Assembly (NCBI GenBank): GCA_020746995.1
Contig: JAGPXD010000004.1
Span: forward strand, 2,480,001 to 2,544,000
Length of the DNA stretch: 64,000 bases
Direction: 5' to 3'
DNA from: Plectosphaerella cucumerina
Taxonomy: Eukaryota; Ascomycota; Sordariomycetes; Glomerellales; Plectosphaerellaceae
Made by a program: the position numbers and the translations under genes. The notes under the pieces were generated by a model, which did not search any database, was not told where the DNA came from, and saw nothing but the letters and a program-made list of their open reading frames with translations. This document shows positions 1-12,299 of this stretch, one piece after another; position 1 is the first letter of the stretch; each line of letters starts with the position of its first letter.

Positions 1-3000
1 TTCGAGACATGGGAGGCATGATCTGAGGGGCTTGGCTTACCATTGGAAGAAGTTGTTGAGGATTGAATGAGGACCGAGGTCAATGACGCTGAGAGTGACA
101 CTCCTCCTGGTGTGGTCGAGGTCATGTTTGCTGTCATTGCAGCAGACGAGGTAGCAGACCCGGACACCACGATTGTGCTCAGCGTCCCGTTCAACCACAT
201 CAAGTCAGACGAACAAGTCGTGGTCCGGGGTTTCTTCGTAGTTGAGGTACACGGCGTCTTCTCTTCAGTCACCGGGTCTGCCTGATCGGTCAGCAAAGCC
301 GACTTGGTCAGATCTGGGTGCGGCTGGGTGATGGTCTTTGTGATTTTCTCCGCATTTCCGCGTGTCACTGTGATGGTGATGCAGGGAGATGTATCAGCAG
401 GCACTGCCGTGACGGTGACACCTGTGGACGGCGTGTAGGTCCGCGTTCTGATGACCGTGGTCCTCGACACGGGCGTGACGGTGATCGTGGCGTTTGTAAC
501 GGTGGTTGTTCTCACGAGAGTGGCACTGGATCCTGGGTAGAGGGTGACCGTTGAATTGCTCAGGGTCAGCGTTCTGACGAGCGTGGCGTTGGAGTCCAGA
601 GCGCCTGTCAGGGTCCCAATTTGCGTGGCTTTAGAGCTCGGCGTGACAGTGATAGTTGCGTTTGTCACAGTCAGCGTCCTGGTCAGAGCGACGCTGGACT
701 CGGGGGTGGTAGTGGCGGTCGTGTTCACCAGAGTCAGCGTTCTCACGAGGGTAGTGCTCGAAGTCGGCCTGACGGTGATTGTTGCGTTTGTGACGGTTCG
801 AGTCCTGGTCAAAGTAGCGTTCGAACCTGGCGTGGTCGTAATTGTCGCATTCGTCAGTGTCAGTGTTCTCACGGCCGTGTCACTGGGACTTGGCCTGATA
901 GTGATTGTTCCATTTATGACAGTCGTTGTGCTCAGGAGGGAAAGGGTGGTGGTGGAAGTCGGCCTGACTGTGATTGTCCTGTTTGTGATTGTTCGAGTCC
1001 CCGTAAGAGTGGCATTAGACACCGGCGTGAGGGTTAATGTTCTCACAGGCGTGGCGCTGGGACTCGGCCTGATGGTGATGGTGGCGTTTGTGACGGTCGT
1101 TGTTCCAGAGACGATGATGACGGACCTGCTAGTGCTGGTGACTGTGCCCGAGATTCCCCAAGTTGCGTTGCCTGTCGCCGTGGCCGTGCTGTTGATTTGG
1201 GCGCTCCTTGTGGTATCATCTATCACTGTCCTTGACACGATGAGAGTCCCGTTGACCGTAGCCGAGGCGTTCTGCCCAAGACTGAACGTCCGAACAGGGT
1301 CTTCAGGGGGCTGGATGACGGTCTTGGAAATGATGATCGAGCCGTCAATTGTGGATATGATGTCGCTCGCAGAATCGTCGTCGGAGGCTGAAGGGGTTGG
1401 GAGACTACCGGTGGGCTGAGGGAATCTGGTCGAGTTTGACAGCGGGAAAGGGGTAATCTCCACTGGCAGCGTGATCGTCAGTGTTGGCAGCGATGTTGCG
1501 TTGACAACCCCAGATGTGGCATTCAAGGGGGCTTCTGAAGACTCTGAAGGCCCATCAAACAATGTCCCAGTGCTGTCGGGATCATACACAGTGGAGTTGG
1601 CCGGCATAGTCGTGTTCACAGGGGGCCATAGTGCTGTGGTGTTCGCGCTGCCGGGCAACCTGGTCGTCGAACTAACTGGCCACGGAATTGTATTGTTGGA
1701 CGAAGGCCACGGCATCCTGGTAGTGTTCGTGACCACTGCAGTAGCTGTAATGATACCGTCAGAGCTCGTGAGCGCGCTCTGGCCTGATGTGATGCTCGAG
1801 GTGGTTGCACCAACGCTGACCGAGGTTTGTGGCGGCGTTGGAACCGGCACCTGCGTCAAACCAGTGCCGTTAAATGTCCTCGAAATCGTGGCATTCGGCA
1901 TGGGGAAGGTTACTGGTACCAAGCTTGACGGGCTGGGAATATCGGTCACAGGAGGAAATGTGATGGTCGTGTTGTCCAAGGTGATGGGAGGCAATGGGGC
2001 CGGAACTGGGACCTCAGTATTGGCTGGCTGGTCGGTCGTGACATTGGGGGAAAGACTTGTTCCTGGAGTGGAGAAGGATGAAGATCCGGTGGTAGCGAAT
2101 GTGCCCGAGGCAGGGAACCCAGATGAGATGCCAGTGCCAGGTAGGACAGAAGAAGTTGAGTTGGGCTGCGGGAATGGAGGTATCGAATCCACCGGAGGAA
2201 CGGGAAGACTCGGCAAGGGCGGCGATGATGGGAAGACACCGGTTCCGGTAAGTGTCCATGACTGCGTGCCAGGTGAGCCAGGCGTTTCCGAGTCTGTAGC
2301 TTTGGGGAACGGTGGGATGGTCAGGGGGCGTGTCGACGCCTGAATCACCGAGGTGAGCATATGGGCGGTAGTGCTTGTGGCCGCGATGACTGTCCCGTTC
2401 AATGTCCATGGGATGTTGATGCTGGAAGTTGGGAACGAAGGGACGCCATCAGGCGAGGAGGTCGAGTTAACAGATGTGATCTCGGTGGTGGTGGCGTTGA
2501 CGGCGGGCAACTCTGTGACCCCTGAGGTCAGGACTGGGGGCGCAACCGAGGTGCTGCTGTCGTTCCAGCCAGGAGGCATGATAGTGCCATTTTCGTCACT
2601 GTTTGAAGACAGAGGTCCTTGCAGCACGGTAGAAGTGCCAGAAACTGCCGTGCCTCCGACAATTGCGGAAGAATTGCCAGTGGGGAAAGGGGGCTCTTCA
2701 GAAGCGGAGGCTGAGAGCGCTGGTGCAGACAGGAACGATGAAGAGACTGTGGCATTTCCCGACGGGGAACTCGACGCCAATGGAGTGTCCGTAACACTGC
2801 CTGAGATGGTGGTGTTACTCGTCGAGACAGGAGGAGCAACAGTAACATCGCCAATAGTCGAAGTCCGTCTGATGGTAGGCATTACGATGCCACTCCCAGT
2901 CTGCCCAGACTCCGTTACATTGGAGGCACCTCCCGTCTGGGACGCAGGACCTGCCGAAGAGGTTTTGTTCAGCAGCACTGAAGTGAAAACAGCGCCATCG

Positions 3001-4105
3001 GAAGTCGACTGTTCATCGCTGACAGTTCCCGTCCCGATGATGCTCGAGATACTGGTGCCATTGCTAGGAAATGGGGGCCCAGGCGAAGAAAGGGGCGATG
3101 CCTGGGAGACGCTGCTTGGAAGGGTCCAGGTTGGGAATCCAGTCGGCGTGAGGACGGGAGGTTCCTGGTTTCCGGGGGTTCCCAAGGTTCTCGTGATCAG
3201 AGTCTGGGCATCAGAAGAGGTGGAATTGCCATCCACGGTGGCAGAAAAGGCCAACGAAGAGGCAGTGGCGGTAGTGTTTCCGGTGACGGTTGTGTTTGCG
3301 AATGGCGGCGTTGATGTGCCTGATGCCTGGGTCTGTAGGGGAGAAGACGCCCCAGGACTGAGGTCCGTGGCCGTCACCTGTCCCACGGGCTCATCAGTGG
3401 AGGTCCCGTTGGCCAGGATCGATGTTGCTGCGGGTGCACTGGGCCCCTGTCCAGACTCGTCTGCGTCTGACCCCGTCGGAGAAGAAGAAGCTTCTTCGTC
3501 TCCAGTAGCTGTAGCCTCTCCTGAGGGGTAGCCATCCTCTGAGTCCGAGGTGGTTTCCTTGGGTGATTCCTGTGGATATCCGTCGTCAGTATCGGCGGTT
3601 GGTGTTGCGTCAATGTCCGAATAAGGAGGTGACTCGGTCGTGGATGGCGCTGAGTCGTCCGTCTCCTGGGGGTAGCCATCATCGTCGCGGCTGGTCTCAT
3701 TGGCAGGCTCTACTGATGTTTCCGAGCCCCAAGTCCCAGAGCTGGTTGCGTTCCAAGAGGCTACCAGACTCATCATCAGGACTAATCTCTCAAAAAGCCG
3801 GCTGCCCTAGACTCACCACCGCCTCCGTTCGTCATGGACGGCCTATCAGCCTCGGCGGCCGTTGCGTCGGGGTCATCAGGGGCAGGGCCAAAGCCATATT
3901 CATACGGCTGGTTGACCTGGTCAGGCGCCTGATCAACGGCCTGAGGCGAGCGGTTGCGGACGCCATCATCGCCCAGAACAGTCTTGAACTCATGTCGACG
4001 GCGGACGACCCGAACCGGTTCGTCAAAGCGAGCAGACACTAGGGCAAGCGATGAAAGAAGCACCAGAGCCGAGGCGCTGTTCACTAGAAGCACCGGGATC
4101 CTCAT
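1..4105 (-). CDS. large secreted Ser/Thr-rich mucin-like protein (partial, 3' end off window)
   Basis: No function is recognised; it looks like a cell-wall or surface mucin. The start at 4105 gives a clear signal peptide (MRIPVLLV... through about residue 25). Exon 1 is 4105-3817. An intron 3816-3761 (GTGAGT...TAG, phase 1) leads to one 3.7 kb exon, 3760-41. A GTAAGC donor at 40 suggests another intron, but the frame is also open to base 1. At least 1336 residues are encoded. The mature N-terminus is followed by a DDGYPQE-type acidic repeat (about 3520-3700), then a very long Thr/Ser/Pro/Asn-rich stretch. In 380-1110 it becomes a tandem repeat of about 21 residues of the form LTRTLTVTNATITVTPSS. 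N-glycosylation sequons (NAT, NST, NTT) are dense. A probable 5'UTR intron lies at 4175-4126 (GTAAGT, CTGAC, CAG). The C-terminus, and so any GPI or membrane anchor, is outside the window. The opposite strand also shows long open frames, which are antisense shadows of the repeat. Confidence 0.8.
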
Positions 4106-4175
4106 GGTGGAAGCCCCCTTCTCTCCTGGGAGGGTCAGCAGATGGACAGAATGCCAAGGCCATGGACTTACTTAC

Positions 4176-5871
4176 ACCACCCGAGAAGACACAGCCAAAA
4201 GAGCGGCAGAACCGAGGAGGAGGATAGAGACAGACTCGACGTCCAGAGGAGGTGAAAGAGCGACAAGATCTCCGCCGTAGACTTACCGGCTGTTCAAGAG
4301 AGTGTACGATGATTGGGAAGAACGAGAGAAGACGGAGAAGATGGGAGGAAGCCAGAGGGCGCCCAGGTGGCGGCCATGTATGAGCACCTGAGTTCCCAGG
4401 TCGCCGTCCTGGTCCTATTTCCTCGGAATAGGGGCAAGCTCGCGCTTCACCAGAACGCGCACCCTGTTACAGGCAATGCCTTCCTTGCCCGTGGAGACAC
4501 CGAGAGGGCATGTTGCAGCGGCCGAGGTCACCTCGAGCGGGGAGACAAGCTGGCCATGTCTCCATGCCAGTGTAGCCTTCGGTTCGGCCGGGACAAGGCC
4601 ACGGAAGGATACAGCTCATCTCGTCTTCGTCGACCCATCTCCGCGAGGAACGCGAGGAACAGCTCGAACGACACGAGACTCGGACGGGCGAGTCTCTGCC
4701 ACGTCGTGCTGTTTGCTTCCCGGCACCATAGCTCCGGGATGGGTCATAACACATGCGAGGATACGTGAACCGCGAGCCGTATCTTTTGCCATTCTGAAGG
4801 CCGACGTGAGGCCGGCCGGGACAAGCCACGGCCGGGACTTACCCACTGCCGGACGCCAAACACGGCTGTCAAACTCAACCGCCGGGTAGCACGTCGCTTC
4901 GCTTGTCCCGCTGTGCTCCCTGCGTTGGCCCAAACTCCCAGCTGCTCCGGCATCTGCCCTGGAAGCACATCGCATATTTTGAGGAGAAGGTTACAGCTTG
5001 CGACCTGAAACCCCTGAAGATCGTCAAGGTCAGCGCTCCACGATCAGGGGCAGCGAGACATGGAACTCAGTACCGAGTCTCATCCTTACAACCTCCATCA
5101 CCTTTCTCGGCAGGCTTTGACGAAGGATGACCGGCGGCCTCATCCATAAGCCTCGAAGCAGAGAAGTGTTCAGGCACGCTGTCCGCGGGTGTATCCCACA
5201 GAACCGGCGGCGTCACCATGCACCCGTCAGGCCGCGGGATCTGGGTGGCCTACCGTCGTACATGACACACCCGAGTCCACGACCACGGCGATGCTGTTGT
5301 CGAGGAGCAGAAGGGTCTGAGCTGGGCTGCATGCCATCTTGGATGCAATCGAGCCTCTGACAGGTGCCGGTATGACACGACTAGGAAGGCTGCCTGCAGG
5401 TGGGAAGGGTTCCCGGCGCACAACCTGCCGCGTGCCGGGATTGCCTGTTCCTGAAAAACGTCTCTGGCCGGTGATTATGGCCAGGGGTTGTTGATGCTTG
5501 AATCCTTTCACTATGTCTGAAGTTCGAACATTATGTGTAATTAGTGCACACACGATGCTCGCTCGAGAACTAGGGAAGGGGTTTGGTAGTCCTCACAGCT
5601 TGGTCGGCAAGGTCGGTGCAAGGAAAGTAGAAACCGATCATCATTTTTTGTATTTCATTCCGGAATCGTCGTTCATCGCTGATAGCCGGGCACACGTGAC
5701 GGGCCAAGTTCCCTCTTGAGAGATGGAAAGCTCATGGTCCCTGTTCATTCCGGATATCCCCTGCCGTGTACCATCTCGATCTAATCGTCAAGATCCAGAC
5801 ATGCCTCTTTCGGACACGTGCATGGTGATCCAAGGCCTCCTTCCAGGCCTTGGTGTAGCGTCCGCAGCTGG
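4176..5871. other. intergenic, no gene seen
   Basis: This 1.7 kb separates the 5' end of the mucin-like gene from the 3' end of the EI24-like gene. Open frames here are short, overlap each other on both strands and resemble nothing I know. It probably holds the mucin promoter and 5' leader; a second GTAAGT donor-like site on the minus strand near 4285 could belong to another leader intron. Confidence 0.5.
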
Positions 5872-6882
5872 CTACTCGGCCTTCTTGGCCGTCTCCCGCA
5901 GGGTCGGAGCAGTGCTGTCAGTCATGCTGGTGTTCTTCTTCTCGATATCGGCGGCCCACAGAGCAGCACCGACGGTGTTGGTGAAGGAGAAGATCATGGA
6001 GGCAAAGGGAATCAGCTCCAGGGCGGTGGCGACAAGACCGAAGCTAGGAATTGGTCAGCTTGTTAGTTTGTTAGTGATTAAAGAGGTACTCACGCAGTGT
6101 AGGGGCCAGTGTGCTTCTTGAGCCAGTCGGAGCGCTGGGGGTTCGACCACTTCTTCAGCTGGAAGTACCTGTCATGGACTGTCTTGCCCCTGGCACGGGC
6201 CTGGATGAGGATGAAGGCGATGGTGCCGACGACAGGGATGAAGTTGAGAGGCAGGTACATGACGTAGCGGATGAGGGCCTTGGGGGTGAACTTCTGGAAG
6301 GGGCTCTTGAGAACCTTGCCAAGCTTCTGCATGGGGTCGGAGCCCGGCTGGAGCTGACGGCCCTCGCGAACAATCTGCTCCGAGTCGCGGGCCACGAGGG
6401 TGCCGTCGAAAGTATCGAGCAGGGCATCCTGCAGCAGGTAGGTGCGAGACACCATGTTGATGATGGTCGAGCTCTCGTTAAGGACGAGTAGCACGGTGGT
6501 GAATACGGCCAATGGGCCGTTGAAGAAGACGAGCACGGCGAATTGTGGCACGTAAGTGAACACGAACATGCCTGTGATCACGCCGGCCGACAGGAGGAAG
6601 TAGGGGCCGATGCAGGAGAGCAGCGGCTTCCAGAGCGAACGGTGGGTGGCGAGGTAGACGATGCCCTTGATGGGGTAGAGGTATGAGCGGCTCTTGGCCG
6701 CGTCGCCGACGAGGACGCGGGCCTGCTGGAAGTCCTCATGGCTACACAAGGTCAGCAAGGGCCACAAGATGGGTGCGAGCTCAGTAGACTTACAGGACCT
6801 CCTGGGCTTTGGCCTGAGCAGACTCGACCATTCGGTTTCTGCTCTGGGTCGAGCCCTGTTCGGCAACCTGGTGATCCGACAT
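5872..6882 (-). CDS. EI24/Rrt8-like multi-pass membrane protein
   Basis: Predicted 302-residue membrane protein of the EI24/CysZ-like fold group that in fungi includes Rrt8 and the Lds proteins (ER, lipid droplet or spore wall membranes). Exons are 6882-6794, 6741-6094 and 6043-5872. Introns 6793-6742 and 6093-6044 have GTAAGT/GTGAGT donors and TAG acceptors. The first exon encodes a polar N-terminus (MSDHQVAEQG...). Hydrophobic segments follow around residues 75-120 and 195-225, plus a C-terminal one (ALELIPFASMIF). The family assignment rests on overall pattern (GIVYLATHRSLWKPLL, PLNFIPVVGTIAF). The molecular role is unknown; yeast relatives affect spore wall dityrosine. Confidence 0.75.
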
Positions 6883-7446
6883 CGTGGAGGTGCTTCGTGC
6901 TTTGGGGTGACTGTTGAGTTTTGGGGTTGTGAGAAGGTGAAGTCGAAAGATGAGAGGAGAGGACTTCAGGAAGAAAATCCCAATCGAACGGGCGATGGGA
7001 AGTAGTGGAATGATGCCGTCGTGGCGGGTGAGCGAGCTCTTGCCAAGGTTGAAGTTAAGGCGTTCAATGACGTAGCGTCGCGTTCACCAGGGAGGCGCGG
7101 GTGCGGTGGGAAAGCTCCGGATTAGGCGGGCTGGTGCATGTGGCAGGCGCGGCTGGATGTTCCTGCCCGGCACTGGAGCCAGCGCAGGTGCTAAAATCAC
7201 CATGTCTCTCATCTCGATCGATTCCAATCCAGGTTGGTGCTGACCACAGCCGATGATGAATTTGAAGCGGGAAGACAACGGCTTTCTCCCTCCCTTCACG
7301 ATGACCCCCCTGGAGAAATCGAGCACCCTAAATTGCCGCCCCTGATCTGCGAGGACAGCACAGGCATCCCCTGCATCGCGACCCACCAAGCCCGACCTTA
7401 AATCTTCACCCGAGCAAGTTTTGTCCTCCTCCTTCGACAACCTACG
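6883..7446. other. intergenic, no gene seen
   Basis: About 560 bp between two minus-strand genes, holding the promoter of the EI24-like gene and the 3' end of the upstream membrane-protein gene. No motif or RNA gene was recognised. Confidence 0.5.
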
Positions 7447-9597
7447 CTACAGATACGCTCTGCCTCTGACTGGCTTCAACACTCGCTCTACCAGATCGAT
7501 GGTCAATCGCGGTCCAGCGGCCGCCATGAGACCCTTTGACTCGGCGCCCTCAGCAGCCTCCACGTCCTGATCAGTAGAGTTGCGGCCGCCAGCGTCGACG
7601 CCGGCATGCAAGTCCGTGTCACCAGCAGCGGCTGTCTGCTGTGGGCTAGCGGGGACAACCTGCTCCTCAGAGCTATCGGCACCTGCAAGCGTTTCCGCTT
7701 CCCGTTCCGCGACCATCTCAACGGCTGATTCCTCCTCAACTTCAAGCTCCGTCTCGTCGGCTGCTTCAAGTTCCTCCTCGACGACCTCACCGTACCTGAC
7801 CTTCACGTCACCGTGGTACTTGGAGATCTCGCCCCCGGGAATGTTGCTCCCAGCACGCCGCAGCAGGGGAGCATCAAACGCCTTCGCAACCTCCAGCGGA
7901 GACGCTGAGAACCGCCGGCCAAGCCGTCGCCACCCCCCAAACAGCAAGCTGATGAGCACTGTCGCAGTCAGAGATATGCCGACAGCGACAACCGCATAGA
8001 CCGTGTTGGCCTTGAACACCGCCACCTGCCTCGTCTGCAAGACGTGCACCCGCTGCATCGGACTCGGCTGCGTCTTCAACTTGCGGAGGGCCACTTCCAT
8101 GACGGGTCGAGGATCCGGTTCTTTGTTCGACCCCCCGGTGACGTCCGTCGTGAAGAGCTTGCCCAGCTCCTCCGTCCTGTACGGGGTTGATACCATCTCC
8201 TCCATGGCATACCGAAGCGACAGCTCATGCAGGGTTTCCGTAAAGGCTTCCAGGGGGTCCTCAAAGGCGAAGTCGTATCCACCGCGTATGTCGCCCTCAA
8301 TGGTCGATAGGTTGACGTACTGCCGCGAGGCTATCCCCCCTGATAGCTGCTGTCTCTCCTTGGAGTCAAAAACAGCGTAGCCCTCGTATAGATCCCTCAT
8401 TGTGAACAGTATCCCCGTCGTCATGAATTCTCCCTTTCCACCCGAGGGGACCAAGGCTAATGCTGGGATGAGTTCGACACCTCTGTTGCGACGGAATAGA
8501 TCCTCCCCCTCAAGCTTCAACATGCTGACGACTGTCCCGTTGGTGATTTCGATCGGTATATCCACGTAGGCCGAGGTGAAATTGCACCGGCGAAGTGCCA
8601 GTTCCCCGCTCCCGGTAGCCTCTTTGACGTAGCTTGTGTATTGGAGGGCAGAGTACTCATGCTCCGGGTTCATAGGTGGGATTTGGTCCAACCAAGGGCC
8701 TCGTGGCTCCGAGGATATCTTACGTGGGTCGTGGGTGTGAGGGGAGAGGGTCAGCTGGAAGCCCATCTGGAGGAGCGCGCAGAGGCCATCCTGAGGGGTT
8801 TCTGAGTTCCAGGCTCCCACGGTCTTGCAATCGATGGCGAAACTGAGTTTATGGAGAAGCGGTATATCCTCGGAAGATATGTATTCCTTGGTGCAGGACC
8901 TGCTGTAACTTGCAACGGTGACTGTCGTCGCGCACGTCGAGTCCATCGGGCAGGCGTCTTCAAGTTGCCACGACAGGCGGATCGGGGTCCTCTGGTTCAA
9001 ACCCCTGGAAGCCCTGGCGAACTCATCGTAGTACGCCATCGGCGACACCCAGTAGTACCCTTCGTGTAGCCTGGATGTGAGGTTCCACATGGGCTCTCGC
9101 CTGATAGGAAGGGTCATGTCCAGCGAGTCCGTCCTGCCGACGAGCTCAACACTCACGGCCCGTTGGAGCAAGGGTCCCAGTGTCGCAAGCATCAGCAAGA
9201 TGATCCCGGCCATGCGCAATACCGGTTCCAGATCGGTTATCAGGGTAAATCGAGATAACGTGTCGTGGTTCAGCTCCCACACGGCTTGCAGCGTGGAGAG
9301 CTTGACGCCGGAGGGCGAGAGGAGCAGCGTCCACCAGTATGCGTCCGCCCCGGTCTGGAAGGCAGAGCGAAGCATCATGCCGGAGAGAGTGGCGAGAATC
9401 GAGAGGTAAACGCTCGGTGTGATTGTCCAGTCTTCGACGTCCATCCCATTGGCAAGGTGAACGATGAAAAGTGCAAGGCCGGAGGTGATGAGAGATCCTC
9501 CGAGGAAGGCAAAGGCCAGACATGGAGCGTTTCTGAAGGTGCCGGGCTGCCAAAGGCCTGGTAGGTCATCTTTAATCGGGTGAGTGTCTCGATTCAT
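7447..9597 (-). CDS. DUF3176-like fungal transmembrane protein
   Basis: Single-exon gene of 716 residues. I place the start at the ATG at 9597 (MNRDTHPIKDDL); the frame is open slightly further upstream but without an ATG. The N-terminal part has three hydrophobic segments (about residues 25-47, 60-77 and 127-145). A long extracytoplasmic-looking region with Cys and N-glycosylation sequons follows. A fourth segment (VYAVVAVGISLTATVLISLLF) lies near residue 540. The C-terminal tail is Glu/Ala-rich and acidic. This layout and the WELNHDTLSRFTLITDL-type stretch resemble the large fungal DUF3176 family, whose function is unknown. The family call is by pattern memory and is tentative; the gene itself is well supported. 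Confidence 0.7.
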   Translation of the reverse strand: MNRDTHPIKDDLPGLWQPGTFRNAPCLAFAFLGGSLITSGLALFIVHLANGMDVEDWTITPSVYLSILATLSGMMLRSAFQTGADAYWWTLLLSPSGVKLSTLQAVWELNHDTLSRFTLITDLEPVLRMAGIILLMLATLGPLLQRAVSVELVGRTDSLDMTLPIRREPMWNLTSRLHEGYYWVSPMAYYDEFARASRGLNQRTPIRLSWQLEDACPMDSTCATTVTVASYSRSCTKEYISSEDIPLLHKLSFAIDCKTVGAWNSETPQDGLCALLQMGFQLTLSPHTHDPRKISSEPRGPWLDQIPPMNPEHEYSALQYTSYVKEATGSGELALRRCNFTSAYVDIPIEITNGTVVSMLKLEGEDLFRRNRGVELIPALALVPSGGKGEFMTTGILFTMRDLYEGYAVFDSKERQQLSGGIASRQYVNLSTIEGDIRGGYDFAFEDPLEAFTETLHELSLRYAMEEMVSTPYRTEELGKLFTTDVTGGSNKEPDPRPVMEVALRKLKTQPSPMQRVHVLQTRQVAVFKANTVYAVVAVGISLTATVLISLLFGGWRRLGRRFSASPLEVAKAFDAPLLRRAGSNIPGGEISKYHGDVKVRYGEVVEEELEAADETELEVEEESAVEMVAEREAETLAGADSSEEQVVPASPQQTAAAGDTDLHAGVDAGGRNSTDQDVEAAEGAESKGLMAAAGPRLTIDLVERVLKPVRGRAYL

Positions 9598-10623
9598 TTT
9601 GAAGGTAACCAGAGGAGGTCGAATGCGTTCAAGTTTTCCGAGCTTGGTGCGGATTTCGTCCAACAATCTCGAGCGTCATCGGGTCTGGAAACCGTAATTA
9701 TAGCTATTCTACCACTCACCCAACAGCTTGAATGTATCTTGACTTATGAATTGATAGTACCTATTTGCGTCGCACATCGCTTGCGGAGTACCGCACTCCG
9801 TGGCGGTGCGATCCTACTTGCATCCTTCGACCAGCCTGGCCGTTGCCAGCTCTTCCAAGATCCTGCAGCGAGCAGGGCCCTCAGACATATTGAGCTGTTC
9901 TGTTATGTTCATTGGTTTTCGTCTGAGTGATGAGCTGTAGTGGTCAATCCACGGTATATTGTAACTTGACATGTCGTTCCAGTTCATCGACAGAAGAGGG
10001 ATCGGTCAGCTTCTGAAGAAAGGTCAATTGACATTCATACTGGTTGATGTACCGAGAATATCGACCTGTTCTGTGGTTGAATTGGCTTCAACAAGTTCAA
10101 CTGATCATCGGCTAACCCACACTGTACTTGTAGGTGAACTTGTTCGTCAGTCAGCCTAGGCAATATTTTGAACAGAGACCGTGACGGGAAGGATTCTACC
10201 CGAAGCCCCCACAACCCTGTCGCTCACCATCACCACCAGCATCCCTGTGCGCTGAACTTGAAATGGGACAGCTCCTTACCCCGCATCCCCCCGCATGCCT
10301 TAGTAGCGGCCTTTCAGGCCAACCCGCCTTCGGTGAGGGACCCCTGTGCCAAATCTCCCCGAAGCAACCTCCAACCTCCAACCTCCATCCATGTCACGAG
10401 CCTCCCAAGATCGCCAACTCTGCCCAGAACATTGGCGTCGCGCACTACGACTAGGATACTACCCTCGCGGCAATCGCCGAGCGCGCTCATAGAGTCACCT
10501 ACCCAGAAGCAACCCTGAACTGCACATCAGCCCCTGAATCCTTCTGCGCTTCAGCTGTCGTCTTCAAGTCCTTTGTTTACCTCGGATGCGCCAGACGCAG
10601 ACCGAAAACCTCCCTCACCCACC
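9598..10623. other. divergent promoter region, no gene seen
   Basis: About 1 kb between two divergently transcribed genes (the DUF3176-like gene leftward and the LanC-like gene rightward). It probably holds both promoters. Short open frames here look random. Confidence 0.5.
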
Positions 10624-11905
10624 ATGGAGGAACGGCACATTCCAAACACTCTCGACCCCCTGACCCTTAAAGACGAACCAGAAACCCTCCTGCGCTCCGC
10701 CCTCCAGCGCATCCTGAACTCTTCTCCCCCGCAGTCCAACTACACCAAGGCCCAGCTCGGCGGCATCCTCCGCGGCCACACGGGAATCGCCTACCTTTTC
10801 CTCCAGGTCTACGCTTCTCTACCCCGCCTCCAGGTTCACGGCTACTCCTCCCTCCACTGGGCTCAGGCCTACATCTCCGGCCAGCGACCAGGTCCCCTCG
10901 CCCTCGAGCCTGGCAACTGCGGTCTCGGCAGCGAGTGCCTCTCCCACCCGGCCGTCAAGGCCTGCATCACAAAGGACCTCAACGATGTGCGATTCTTCCT
11001 GTCCTCTCTTCCACAGATCCTCGCCCCGGCGCGGCCGGCCCGCCAGTCCTCGGCCGAGGGCATGGACGTGGACGCCGATGCTGCTTCCCTAGACCCCTTC
11101 CCTTCAGATCTCCTCAGCGGACGCGCCGGCACCCTCTACCTCCTCCGTCTTATACGCCACTGGGTTCCTCACTCGGCGCCCCTGGTCGAGCTGTACATCG
11201 TTCACCTCACCGAGCGCATCCTCGCCACTGATGATGATGGCCACGGCAACTGGCTGTTCTCTGGCGAGCGCTACATTGGCGCTTCCCACGGCGACATTGG
11301 CATCATCACACAACTCATTGTCACAACGCCACCGCTTGCGCCGCGGTTAGAGTCCAAGCTTGAGTCTCTTCTCGACCTCCAGCTCCCAGATGGCAACTGG
11401 CCATCAACAGTACCCACCAGTCCCGACGACGCCTCGGCACCAAAATCGAAAGCCGACCTCGTCCAATGGTGCCACGGCGCTCCAGGGGTGATTCTCTCTC
11501 TGCTCTCTTTGAGGCCCTTCTTCCCAAAGCTGTGGGATAAGATCGATATCGCCATCGAAAAGGGGAGGCAGCTCACGTGGGAAAAGGGGTTGTTACGCAA
11601 AGAACCCAGCCTCTGCCACGGCATCTTGGGTAACGCCCTGTGAGTACAAGTCCTGTGATTCCCCTTGATGTCCTACTAACAACGCCCGCAGCATCTTCCC
11701 ACCCGGCCCGCAACGGGAACACTTCCTCGCAATGGCGACGCCTGCAATGATCTCCGAGATGCGCCGGACAGACGACGGCATCTTCCAGCGCGCGTCATAT
11801 GGCAAAGACTCTGTGGTTCTCATGGACTACGACCCCAGCGCCGCGTGGACATGGCTTGTCTGCCAGAGGAAAATGCCGAGGATGCTCCTGTACAACGAAA
11901 TATAA
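10624..11905 (+). CDS. LanC-like (LANCL family) protein
   Basis: Two exons, 10624-11639 and 11692-11905, with intron GTGAGT...CTAAC...GCAG (52 bp), give 409 residues. The start is the first ATG of the frame and lies in a good context (ACCATGG). LanC-like proteins share the fold of the zinc-dependent lanthionine cyclase; animal LANCLs add glutathione to dehydroamino acids in damaged proteins. Family motifs are visible: GASHGDIG near residue 217, WCHGAPG near 282 and LCHGILGN near 330. The two CHG motifs supply the expected Cys and His zinc ligands, so the site looks intact. Nothing nearby encodes a lantibiotic-type precursor or dehydratase, so a protein-repair role is more likely than peptide biosynthesis. 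Confidence 0.88.
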
Positions 11906-12299
11906 ACTACCAACAGCTCGGTTTTCACAAACCGTCCGCGGCCCATCTGGGACCCGAATCTAATCAACTCATCTCGACCGCTCACTATGCCTCCTGATCC
12001 CACGTGCCACTGGTCACACGACATACGGTAAAAGCAAAGTGATGACAATATCTGCAGAATGCTCCATAAACGAGTGTTTTAGATACTCCACGCCGCCTCC
12101 CTGTAGGGTTCGCCTCATTACGGCTGTCACCCGATCCGGTGCCTCTGTCAAGCACATGTGTATGCCCCATGCAAGCGCCCTCCCAATGTTGTGAGTTCCC
12201 GATGTCATAATGTCGCGCCCGATCCTAGCATGCAATAACACCATTCCCAGGGTATAGTCCAAGAGAGAAAAGAGAAGAGAGAATGGCCAGAAACTCCGT
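11906..12299. other. convergent 3' intergenic region
   Basis: About 390 bp between the 3' ends of the LanC-like gene and the RING gene. It presumably holds both 3' UTRs; nothing else is seen. Confidence 0.5.

Noticed and set aside
544..3531. Three long plus-strand open frames (291, 290 and 392 codons)
   Set aside because: They are antisense shadows of the minus-strand mucin gene; the minus frame gives a signal peptide and Thr/Ser repeats, the plus frames give Val-rich nonsense.
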